Origin: Acidobacteriaceae bacterium
Lineage (GTDB): Bacteria > Acidobacteriota > Terriglobia > Terriglobales > Acidobacteriaceae
Direction: 5' to 3'
DNA: 8,024 nucleotides
Assembly (NCBI GenBank): GCA_003133425.1
Contig: PKXI01000242.1
Span: 147 to 8,170 of the forward strand
Shown here: piece after piece, positions 1 through 5,485 of the stretch
How the letters are laid out: every line of letters begins with the position of its first letter
Position numbering within the stretch: the stretch's first letter is position 1
Translations under genes and position numbers: made by a program
Notes under the pieces: generated by a model
What the model was told of the DNA's origin: nothing
Databases searched by the model: none
What the model saw: the letters and a program-made list of their open reading frames with translations, nothing else

Positions 1-19
1 GGAACATAAACGAAAGGCC

Positions 20-35
20 CGTGGCTAAAGCCACG
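20..35. repeat. Perfect short hairpin, 6-bp stem
   Basis: CGTGGC at 20-25 and GCCACG at 30-35 pair perfectly around the loop TAAA. The GGCTAAAGCC core is a motif I associate with dispersed hairpin repeats in Acidobacteriota, but I cannot confirm copy number. On the minus strand it is followed by GGGCCTTTCG, which is only weakly terminator-like. Confidence 0.55.
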
Positions 36-52
36 TTGATCCCAAGCCTCTG

Positions 53-128
53 TTCAGGGGCCTGAAGACCCCTGCTCCCTCCGCGATTTCATGATGGGCC
101 TAATGGCCCCTGCTCCCTCCGATATTTC
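53..128. repeat. Two tandem 38-bp hairpin repeat units
   Basis: Units at 53-90 and 91-128 are adjacent, each 38 bp. Each has a G-rich arm, a short loop and a C-rich arm (stems 55-60/69-74 and 96-100/105-109), followed by a conserved tail starting CCCCTGCTCCCTCCG and ending ATTTC. The 22-base stretches 69-90 and 107-128 are identical at 20 positions. The hairpin arms differ between units while the tail is conserved, the pattern expected of a REP-like interspersed element rather than a slipped microsatellite. Family identity and mobility are inference. Confidence 0.6.
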
Positions 129-143
129 TTCTGGAGCCGGGTG

Positions 144-169
144 CCCTGGTCCCGCTTTTGGGACCCGGG
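144..169. repeat. Strong inverted repeat downstream of glnS
   Basis: GGTCCC (148-153) pairs with GGGACC (160-165) around the 6-base loop GCTTTT. After one mismatch the stem continues with CCC (144-146) against GGG (167-169). It lies 54 bases or more past the glnS stop. It could act as a 3' end stabiliser or factor-dependent terminator, but there is no T-run on either side. Alternatively it is another member of the repeat cluster. Confidence 0.5.
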
Positions 170-222
170 AAAGCACAACAGTTCTGCAAGCGATTAGCGA
201 GCATCTGCCTTACCGCAGGTGG

Positions 223-1929
223 CTACGCGCCTGCCCTCTTTTCGATCTTGGTCCAGGAATCTTTTAGCGGGAGGGTACGGTTGAAGACCAGATTGCCGGA
301 AGTGGAATCTGGATCGAGGCAGAAGTAGCCTACGCGCTCGAACTGGAAGCGGTCTTCGAGTTTGGCGTTGGCGAGAGAGGGCTCTAGCTTCGCCCCGTTG
401 AGAATCTCAAGAGAGTTGGGGTTGAGATTGCTGAGGACGCTCTCGCCTTCTTCGAAGTCGCCGGGATTGGCCTTGGTGAAGAGCTTGTCGTAGAGACGGA
501 TTTCGGCGGAGATGGCGTGGGCGGTCGAGACCCAGTGCATGGTGGCCTTGACCTTGCGGCCGTCGGGCGAGTTGCCGCCGCGGCTGGCTGGGTCGTAGGT
601 GCAGTGCACCTCGGCGATGTTGCCGGCTGAGTCCTTGACCACGCTCTGGGCGGTGACGAAGTAGGCGTTGCGCAGACGGACTTCCTTGCCGGGGGAGAGG
701 CGATAGTACTTGGGCGGAGGAACCTCGCGGAAGTCGTCCTGCTCAATATAGATTTCGCCTGAGAAGGGTACCTGGCGTGTGCCGGCGGTGGGATCTTCGG
801 GGTTGTTGGCAACCTCGACGAACTCATGCTGGCCAGCTGGGTAGTTGTCGATGACCAGCTTTAGTGGGTGAAGGACGGCCATGGCGCGGCTGGCGCGGCG
901 GTTGAGGTCGTCGCGCTGGAAGTGCTCCAACATTTCGATGTCGGTGCTGCCGTTGGTGCGCGTTGCGCCGATGGCTCCGCAGAAGGCTCGGATGGCTTCG
1001 GGAGTAAAGCCGCGGCGGCGGAAGCCGGAGAGGGTGGGCATGCGCGGATCGTCCCAGCCGCGGACCACATTTTCCTGCACGAACTGTAAGAGCTTGCGCT
1101 TGCTGAGCAGGGTGTAAGTGATGTTGAGACGATCAAATTCAATTTGTTGCGAGGGGAAGATGCCGAGCTGCTCGATATACCAGCGGTAGAGGGGCTGGTG
1201 GTCGGTGAACTCAAGAGTACACATGGAGTGGGTCACGCGCTCAAGGGAGTCCGACTGGCCGTGGGCGTAGTCGTACATGGGGTAGATGCACCACTGGTCG
1301 CCGGTGCGTTGGTGCGTGGCGTGGAGAATGCGGTACATGACCGGATCGCGCATGTTGAGGTTGGGCGAGGCCATGTCGATTTTGGCGCGGAGGACGCGGC
1401 TGCCATCGGGGAACTCGCCGGCCTTCATGCGAGTAAACAGGTCGAGATTTTCTTCGATTGTGCGGTTGCGATAGGGGCTGTCAATGCCGGGTTCGGTAAG
1501 GGTGCCGCGGTGCTGGCGGATCTCGTCGGCGGTGAGGTCGTCGACGTACGCCTTTCCGGTTTTGACGAGCTGCAAAGCCCACTCGTAGAGCTGGCCGAAG
1601 TAGTCGGAGGCGTAGCAGATGCGATCCCACTCGAAGCCGAGCCAGCGGACGTCTTTTTGAATTGAGTCGACGTACTCCTGCTCTTCTTTTTCAGGATTGG
1701 TGTCGTCGAAACGGAGGTTGGTTTTGCCGCCGAACTCGTCGGCGAGGCCGAAGTCGATGCAGATGGCCTTGGCGTGGCCGATGTGGAGGTAGCCGTTGGG
1801 CTCGGGGGGAAAGCGTGTCTGGACGACAGCGTCGCCGTACTTTTTGGTGCGCACATCCTCGGCGATGATGTCGCGGAGAAAGTTGGAGGGAGTGTGAGCG
1901 TCTTGAATTTCCGAATTTGCGTTCGTCAT
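223..1929 (-). CDS. glnS: Glutaminyl-tRNA synthetase (GlnRS)
   Basis: Cytosolic class I aminoacyl-tRNA synthetase that attaches glutamine to tRNA(Gln) using ATP. The 568-residue product is close to the 554 of the E. coli enzyme. The Rossmann catalytic core carries the first signature in [15 protein letters not shown] (HIGH at residues 49-52) and the substrate-loop RFDDTNP. The KMSKS-type loop is LLSKR at 274-278, followed by [17 protein letters not shown], which is diagnostic of GlnRS and absent from bacterial GluRS. The C-terminal half has the two beta-barrel anticodon-binding domains, with [19 protein letters not shown] and DPASRGG. The ATG at 1929 is supported by an AAGGAAA ribosome site (1937-1943) seven bases upstream. 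It lies 47 bases behind gltX on the same strand and is probably co-transcribed with it. Direct charging means this organism need not rely only on the GatCAB route. The assignment is secure. Confidence 0.97.
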   Translation of the reverse strand: MTNANSEIQDAHTPSNFLRDIIAEDVRTKKYGDAVVQTRFPPEPNGYLHIGHAKAICIDFGLADEFGGKTNLRFDDTNPEKEEQEYVDSIQKDVRWLGFEWDRICYASDYFGQLYEWALQLVKTGKAYVDDLTADEIRQHRGTLTEPGIDSPYRNRTIEENLDLFTRMKAGEFPDGSRVLRAKIDMASPNLNMRDPVMYRILHATHQRTGDQWCIYPMYDYAHGQSDSLERVTHSMCTLEFTDHQPLYRWYIEQLGIFPSQQIEFDRLNITYTLLSKRKLLQFVQENVVRGWDDPRMPTLSGFRRRGFTPEAIRAFCGAIGATRTNGSTDIEMLEHFQRDDLNRRASRAMAVLHPLKLVIDNYPAGQHEFVEVANNPEDPTAGTRQVPFSGEIYIEQDDFREVPPPKYYRLSPGKEVRLRNAYFVTAQSVVKDSAGNIAEVHCTYDPASRGGNSPDGRKVKATMHWVSTAHAISAEIRLYDKLFTKANPGDFEEGESVLSNLNPNSLEILNGAKLEPSLANAKLEDRFQFERVGYFCLDPDSTSGNLVFNRTLPLKDSWTKIEKRAGA

Positions 1930-1976
1930 AACGGCGTTTCCTTATGCTACGAGCGGGCTGTGGACATGCGAGCGAT

Positions 1977-3449
1977 TCAAGCGAGCGATTGAAGGATGGC
2001 TTCGGCCTGTTGGATGCGGGCGAGGCAGAGCTCGCGGCCGAGGACAACCATGGTTTCAAAGAGCGGCGGCGCGTTTTTGCGTCCGCAAACGGCCACCCGG
2101 ATGGGCTGGAAGGCCTGCCCGGCCTTCAAACCAAGTTGTGCGGCAGCTTCGCGCAGTGCCTTGTCCAGAGAATCGTGATCGAAGGCTGTTGTGGCCAGAA
2201 CCTCAAGAGCATGCCTGAGAACGCGCAGGGCCATGGCCACATCGCCACCCTTCGCCGGGATAAGCTCGGCGGGGTCGTAGGGCGCTAGCTGCGTGAGGAA
2301 GAAAAAGTCGGCGGCGGAGACGGCATCGCGCAGGAGCTTGATGCGCTCGCGGATGAGCGGGGTGACGGCGAGAACTTTTTCCGGCGAGGCGTGGAGGCCG
2401 GCCTGCTGGAAGAAGGGCTCGATGCTGTGGCTGAGCTGCTCTACGGGCAGGGCGCGGATATGCTCGGCGTTGAGCCACTCAGCCTTGGGATCGAAGGGGG
2501 TTTCTTCATTGAAGTTGATTACTGCGTTGGCGCGGTTGACACCCTCGAAGGTGAAGGCGGTGGTGAGCTCGTCGAGAGTGAGGAACTCGCGGTCGTTTTT
2601 GGGCGACCAGCCGAGGAGGCAGAAGAAGTTGACGAAAGCCTGCGGAAGGAAGCCGGCATCGCGATAGGTTGTGACGCTGACGACGGGGCCGTGGCGCCGC
2701 TTGGAGAGTTTGGTGCCATCGGGCGCGACAAGCAGGGGAAGATGGGCGAACTGGGGCGGCGGGACGCCGAGGGCCTCGAAGATGAGCAGGTGCTTGAAGG
2801 TGTTGGTGAGGTGATCCTGCCCACGGATGATGTGGCTGATGCGCAGGTCGGCATCGTCGGCGCACGAAGCGAGGTGATAGGTCGGCATCCCGTCTGAGCG
2901 CAGCAGGGCGAAGTCTTCAACCTCGTCGGCTAGCTTGGACTGTTCTCCATAGACACCATCTTTGAAGCGCAAAGTGCGACCGTCGCCGCGGGGTACGCGA
3001 TAGCGGAGTGCGAACGGCTCGCCTGTGGCGGCGCGTCGGTCACTTTCTTCTCTCGATAATTCGCGCATGCCGGGGTTGCATAGCCAGGCGCCCTGAGCGG
3101 AAGATAATTCGCCTTCCGCAGCGTGGGCGGGGGTGAAGTCGCGATAGGCAAGGCCCTTGGCGAAAATCGCTTCGGCCTGCTGGCGGTGCAGGGCAAGGCG
3201 TTCGGATTGCCTGTACTCTTCGTCCCAGGAGAGACCCAGCCAGCGCAGTCCCTCGAAGATGGACTGGACGCTGGCCTCGGTGTTGCGCTCGACATCGGTG
3301 TCGTCCAGGCGCAGCACCATGGTTCCGTTGTTGTGGCGGGCATAGAGCCAATTGAAGATATAGGTACGGGCGCTGCCGACATGGAGGAAGCCGGTGGGCG
3401 AAGGCGCAAAACGGACGCGAGGGTTTTTCGCAGGAGTTGAATCAGGCAT
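1977..3449 (-). CDS. gltX: Glutamyl-tRNA synthetase (GluRS)
   Basis: Class I synthetase that charges tRNA(Glu) with glutamate in the cytosol; Glu-tRNA also feeds tetrapyrrole synthesis in organisms using the C5 pathway. The 490-residue length fits the bacterial family (E. coli 471). The N-terminal core shows [17 protein letters not shown] (HIGH variant HVGS at 23-26) and RLDDTD (47-52). The KMSKS-type loop is KLSKR at 247-251, followed by an extra arginine before HG. The stem-contact fold follows with [18 protein letters not shown]. The C-terminal helical anticodon-binding domain ends with a stretch resembling the usual FQPLRVALTG element, here [10 protein letters not shown]. The zinc-binding Cys/His cluster of the E. 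coli enzyme is missing: around residues 100-130 only C124 is present. The ATG at 3449 has AGGAAAG (3461-3467) eleven bases upstream, and the start lies in a hairpin annotated separately. A discriminating GluRS is likely because glnS follows, but this is inference. Confidence 0.97.
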   Translation of the reverse strand: MPDSTPAKNPRVRFAPSPTGFLHVGSARTYIFNWLYARHNNGTMVLRLDDTDVERNTEASVQSIFEGLRWLGLSWDEEYRQSERLALHRQQAEAIFAKGLAYRDFTPAHAAEGELSSAQGAWLCNPGMRELSREESDRRAATGEPFALRYRVPRGDGRTLRFKDGVYGEQSKLADEVEDFALLRSDGMPTYHLASCADDADLRISHIIRGQDHLTNTFKHLLIFEALGVPPPQFAHLPLLVAPDGTKLSKRRHGPVVSVTTYRDAGFLPQAFVNFFCLLGWSPKNDREFLTLDELTTAFTFEGVNRANAVINFNEETPFDPKAEWLNAEHIRALPVEQLSHSIEPFFQQAGLHASPEKVLAVTPLIRERIKLLRDAVSAADFFFLTQLAPYDPAELIPAKGGDVAMALRVLRHALEVLATTAFDHDSLDKALREAAAQLGLKAGQAFQPIRVAVCGRKNAPPLFETMVVLGRELCLARIQQAEAILQSLA

Positions 3450-3477
3450 CGTGTAAATTGCTTTCCTATCACGATGC
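3446..3477 (-). promoter_or_regulatory. Hairpin enclosing the gltX start region
   Basis: On the plus strand GCATCGTG (3446-3453) and CACGATGC (3470-3477) are perfect inverted repeats, 8 bp, separated by 16 bases. In the gltX transcript the AUG start codon (3449-3447) falls in the 3' arm and the AGGAAAG ribosome site (3467-3461) falls in the loop. Such a fold could limit translation initiation. An 8-bp repeat at this spacing can occur by chance a few times in a window this size, so only its placement is suggestive. Confidence 0.3.
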
Positions 3478-3502
3478 TATCGCATTCGCCCGTTCGACCG
3501 TC

Positions 3503-3811
3503 TCAGGCCTGCGGAGGAAACACGGGCGGCGCGGGTGGCTGCGGCTGCCAGTAAGCCTGCGACGCCGGCATCACCTTCCAGTCAGAGAAGGCGAGCACGT
3601 AGATCAGGACCAGGTTGCCTAACGGAATGATGTTCAGCAGCGAGAGCCAGGGCGAGAAGCCGGCCTTCTTGCAGATGAACCAGAAGGGTATAACGACGAT
3701 GGCAAGCACCGCGAGGATGATGAACGGCAGGATTGCGAGAACGGCCATAGCCATGTGCTTGACGGCTTCTGGATTGGGTCCGTCCTGCAATATCAGCGCT
3801 AAACCATACAT
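3503..3811 (-). CDS. Small two-helix membrane protein, unknown function
   Basis: A 102-residue hydrophobic protein that I do not recognise by name. A short N-terminus (MYGLALILQDGPNPEAVKH) precedes a strong membrane helix at about residues 20-46, then a basic loop ICKKAGFSPW and a second hydrophobic stretch at about 52-73 (LSLLNIIPLGNLVLIYVLAF). The tail from about 80 is rich in Pro and Gln (QPQPPAPPVFPPQ). The KAGFSPWLSLLNIIPLGN segment recalls small bacterial membrane proteins with a K-A-G-x-x-x-W-x-x-L-x-P-x-x-N pattern, so a small domain-of-unknown-function family is likely. The ATG at 3811 has GGAG (3820-3823) at eight bases. It lies 53 bases upstream of gltX on the same strand, with no terminator seen between, so it may be the first gene of that operon. 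There is no evidence that it acts in tRNA charging. Confidence 0.8.
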   Translation of the reverse strand: MYGLALILQDGPNPEAVKHMAMAVLAILPFIILAVLAIVVIPFWFICKKAGFSPWLSLLNIIPLGNLVLIYVLAFSDWKVMPASQAYWQPQPPAPPVFPPQA

Positions 3812-3847
3812 AGGGAACGCTCCAGAGTGGGATGGGAACTCGGAGCA

Positions 3848-3876
3848 AAGGTAAAGCTAAATCTGTGAAACCGCAA
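3848..3876 (-). promoter_or_regulatory. Possible promoter for the small membrane protein and gltX-glnS
   Basis: On the minus strand a -35-like TTGCGG (3876-3871) is followed after exactly 17 bases by TACCTT (3853-3848) as a -10-like element. Each box matches the sigma-70 consensus at only three of six positions, but the T, A and final T of the -10 box and the TTG of the -35 box are kept. Transcription would begin about 30 bases upstream of the ATG at 3811. It lies just past the candidate ispF terminator, where a new promoter is expected. Confidence 0.3.
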
Positions 3877-3896
3877 CAGAAAACTGGAGCGGACTC

Positions 3897-3940
3897 AAGA
3901 AAAATTGCAGGGGCCGTCCGGTGTCGGCGGGGGACGCCCC
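3897..3940 (-). terminator. Candidate intrinsic terminator for ispD-ispF
   Basis: On the minus strand, about 60 bases beyond the ispF stop, GGGGC plus GTCC (3940-3932) pair with GGAC and GCCCC (3919-3910) with one bulged base, giving a nine-pair GC-rich stem and a 12-base loop. After TGCAA comes a run of five T (3904-3900). The five-base gap before the T-run is longer than ideal. The location between ispF and the next minus-strand gene supports the call. Confidence 0.5.
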
Positions 3941-3978
3941 GAACCGGTTTACCCGACGAACTTAATTCGCCTCAAATC

Positions 3979-3999
3979 GACAACTGACAACTGACAACT
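3979..3999. repeat. Three tandem GACAACT copies
   Basis: Three exact head-to-tail 7-base copies of GACAACT end two bases before the ispF stop codon complement (4002-4004). The array lies in the 3' untranslated side of ispF and has no pairing partner nearby. It looks like a short tandem repeat; no function can be read from it. Confidence 0.75.
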
Positions 4000-4001
4000 G
4001 G

Positions 4002-4616
4002 TTACGTGATGTCCTCGGTGTCGTAGACCGGGGCGACGCGCTTTTTCGGAACGCCGTGCACCGAGCTGAGCAGGTCTTCGACCACGTCTTCAAGCTGGCG
4101 CTGGCTTTCGATCACCTCGCTCATGCTCTTCAAATCGTCGGACTCCTGCACTCGCTCCACCAGAGCAATGGCGTGACACTGTGCTACGTGGTCCAGGTTC
4201 AGGCCCTCGGGAGTTTTGGCCTTGATGCTCACCTGGTCAATGTCGATGCTCAGCAGATCGGCAACGCGTGCGCGCATCTCTTCGGCGACAGGGCCGATCT
4301 TTGGGGCGTTCAAGATCAGGGTCGTATCGATGTTCACGATGCGGTAGCCGGCGTTTTGCAGTTCCTCCATGGCGAGGTTCAGGAAGATGGCGGAGTCAGC
4401 GTCTTTCCAGCGCGGATCGCCGGGCGGAAAGAAGCTGCCGATATCGCCCGCAGCCACTGCGCCGAGCAGCGCGTCGGTAATGGCGTGCAGCAGCACGTCG
4501 CCATCGGAGTGGCCGGCCAGCCCTTCCGGGTGCTTGAGGGTCAGCCCGCCAATGCGCAGGGGTACGTCCGGCTTGAATACGTGCGAGTCATAGCCAAATC
4601 CAATGCGTGTATCCAT
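4002..4616 (-). CDS. ispF: 2-C-methyl-D-erythritol 2,4-cyclodiphosphate synthase
   Basis: Cytosolic MEP-pathway enzyme that cyclises CDP-methylerythritol 2-phosphate to methylerythritol cyclodiphosphate, releasing CMP. Metal ligands of the family are visible: D10 and H12 in GYDSH and H44 in GDVLLHAITDALLGA. The conserved GHSDGD (35-40) and GDIGSFFPP (57-65) are also present. It is 204 residues long, while most IspF are about 155-165. Two oddities lie at the C-terminus. After KAKTPEGL (132-139) the usual glycine-rich GFTGRGEG-type segment is replaced by NLDHVAQCH. Beyond residue 157 there is an acidic, charged tail of about 45 residues ending YDTEDIT. The ATG at 4616 has GGAG only three bases upstream, which is close. 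The gene is 89 bases downstream of ispD, the preceding nucleotide-transfer enzyme of the pathway, and is probably co-transcribed. The family call is firm; the effect of the variant end is unknown. Confidence 0.95.
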   Translation of the reverse strand: MDTRIGFGYDSHVFKPDVPLRIGGLTLKHPEGLAGHSDGDVLLHAITDALLGAVAAGDIGSFFPPGDPRWKDADSAIFLNLAMEELQNAGYRIVNIDTTLILNAPKIGPVAEEMRARVADLLSIDIDQVSIKAKTPEGLNLDHVAQCHAIALVERVQESDDLKSMSEVIESQRQLEDVVEDLLSSVHGVPKKRVAPVYDTEDIT

Positions 4617-4643
4617 GATCTCCGTGGGTCGCCGTCGCTGTTC

Positions 4644-4668
4644 TTTGGACCCCTGCCATTTTGGACCC
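4644..4668. repeat. Direct repeat in the ispD-ispF spacer
   Basis: TTTGGACCC occurs at 4644-4652 and again at 4660-4668, sixteen bases apart; the copies extend as TTTGGACCCCTGC and TTTGGACCCTTGC with one difference. It sits between the ispD stop and the ispF ribosome site. It could be a remnant of a dispersed repeat or chance; no regulatory role is evident. Confidence 0.45.
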
Positions 4669-4705
4669 TTGCGGCGGCGATCTCATTTACTGAGTCGAAG
4701 CGTGT

Positions 4706-5425
4706 TTACCGACTGCGCTGGCGCAAGTAGAACTCGGCCAGCTCCAGGTCGCCTGGCTGCGTAATCTTCAGATTAACCTGAGAACCGTGGACTACGGCTA
4801 CAGGATTTCCGGCCCGCTCCACAACTGAGGCTTCATCGGTGCCTATAAAGCCATCGGCCGTGGCCTCCGCAAAGGCGCGCTGCAGTAGCCCGTAGCGGAA
4901 GCCCTGCGGCGTTTGCGCCAGCACCACGTACTCGCGGGGGATGGTGGAAGTGATGAGCGCGCCGTGTGCGGTTCGCTCCACCTGCTTGATAGTGTCTACC
5001 GCGGGCATGCCCACAATGGCCGCGCCGTACTCAGCCACTGCGTCGATGGTGCGATCAATGGTGGCCACGTCGATGAGCGGCCGCACGGCGTCGTGCACCA
5101 GCACGATGTCGTCGGGTTCGGCGGGCAGGGCAGCCAAGGCGTGGGAAACCGACTCCTGGCGATTGTCGCCGCCTTCCACGACGAGGACGCGGTCGGCAAA
5201 GCCATACTCGGCAATTTGCGCTTCGACGCGCGCCATCTCGGTATTGCGCACGGCCACATAAATCGCCGTCACTCGATTCACCGCCGCGAAAGCGCGCAGC
5301 GAATGAACGAGGATCGGCACTCCATCGAGCGCCAGGAATTGCTTGGGCTGCGGACCAGCCATTCGGGTGCCAAGTCCGGCCGCGGGGAGGATTACAAATA
5401 CGTGCATAACTCGTGGAGTATACAT
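4706..5425 (-). CDS. ispD: 2-C-methyl-D-erythritol 4-phosphate cytidylyltransferase
   Basis: Cytosolic MEP-pathway enzyme that transfers CMP from CTP to methylerythritol 4-phosphate. The 239-residue length matches the family. The N-terminal nucleotide-binding motif PAAGLGTRM (14-22) is followed by PKQF (27-30), giving the expected catalytic Arg21 and Lys28. Further motifs are GGDNRQESV (85-93), HDAVRP (111-116), GTDEASVVE, and near the end NLKITQPGDLELAEFYL, which carries the second catalytic lysine. Two starts are possible: ATG at 5425, used here, or the ATG at 5407 six codons later, which begins directly at the first beta strand (MHVFVILPAAG). Neither has a recognisable ribosome site. A TATACT hexamer lies just upstream of the later ATG, so a nearly leaderless message starting there is possible. 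The gene is divergent from tilS and precedes ispF by 89 bases. Confidence 0.95.
   Translation of the reverse strand: MYTPRVMHVFVILPAAGLGTRMAGPQPKQFLALDGVPILVHSLRAFAAVNRVTAIYVAVRNTEMARVEAQIAEYGFADRVLVVEGGDNRQESVSHALAALPAEPDDIVLVHDAVRPLIDVATIDRTIDAVAEYGAAIVGMPAVDTIKQVERTAHGALITSTIPREYVVLAQTPQGFRYGLLQRAFAEATADGFIGTDEASVVERAGNPVAVVHGSQVNLKITQPGDLELAEFYLRQRSR
5417..5422 (-). promoter_or_regulatory. Possible -10 box for ispD
   Basis: On the minus strand TATACT matches the sigma-70 -10 consensus at five of six positions and lies nine bases before the ATG at 5407. A start of transcription at the usual distance would fall almost on that ATG, giving a leaderless or nearly leaderless mRNA. No good -35 box is seen, so this is tentative. 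Confidence 0.22.
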
Positions 5426-5485
5426 CGGAAGGCAGTGTATGCGGCAGACTGTGCGCGCCGGGCTTTCCGGCAGGGTGCCGCGACC

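Larger units (their letters stand above)
1..222. other. Non-coding left flank with hairpin repeats
   Basis: No credible reading frame is present. The stretch lies downstream of the glnS stop codon and is filled with short inverted repeats: a perfect 6-bp stem at 20-35, a 6-bp stem at 55-74, a 5-bp stem at 96-109 and a strong stem at 144-169. Read on the minus strand, none is followed by a clear run of T, so none is a textbook terminator for glnS, although the stems could still stop or protect the 3' end of the transcript. What lies left of base 1 is unknown. Confidence 0.7.

Noticed and set aside
53..128. CRISPR array
   Set aside because: Only two units, no spacer of uniform length, and the repeat itself contains the hairpin; no cas genes nearby.
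1144..1665. Open frames antisense to glnS and gltX (also 2391-2897)
   Set aside because: They run opposite to well-conserved synthetase codons. Their Val/Gly/Glu-rich products mirror the sense coding bias.
4056..4730. Open frame antisense to ispF and crossing into ispD
   Set aside because: It covers the conserved IspF motifs on the other strand and its product shows no family signature; a GC-driven shadow.
5471..5480. Small hairpin near the tilS start (CGGC/GCCG around 5469-5480)
   Set aside because: The four-base stem is too short to distinguish from chance in GC-rich DNA.
4913..5485. Upstream extension of the tilS reading frame across ispD
   Set aside because: The frame is open but lies antisense to ispD motifs, and the TilS homology only begins near 5560. 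The start was set at 5486.
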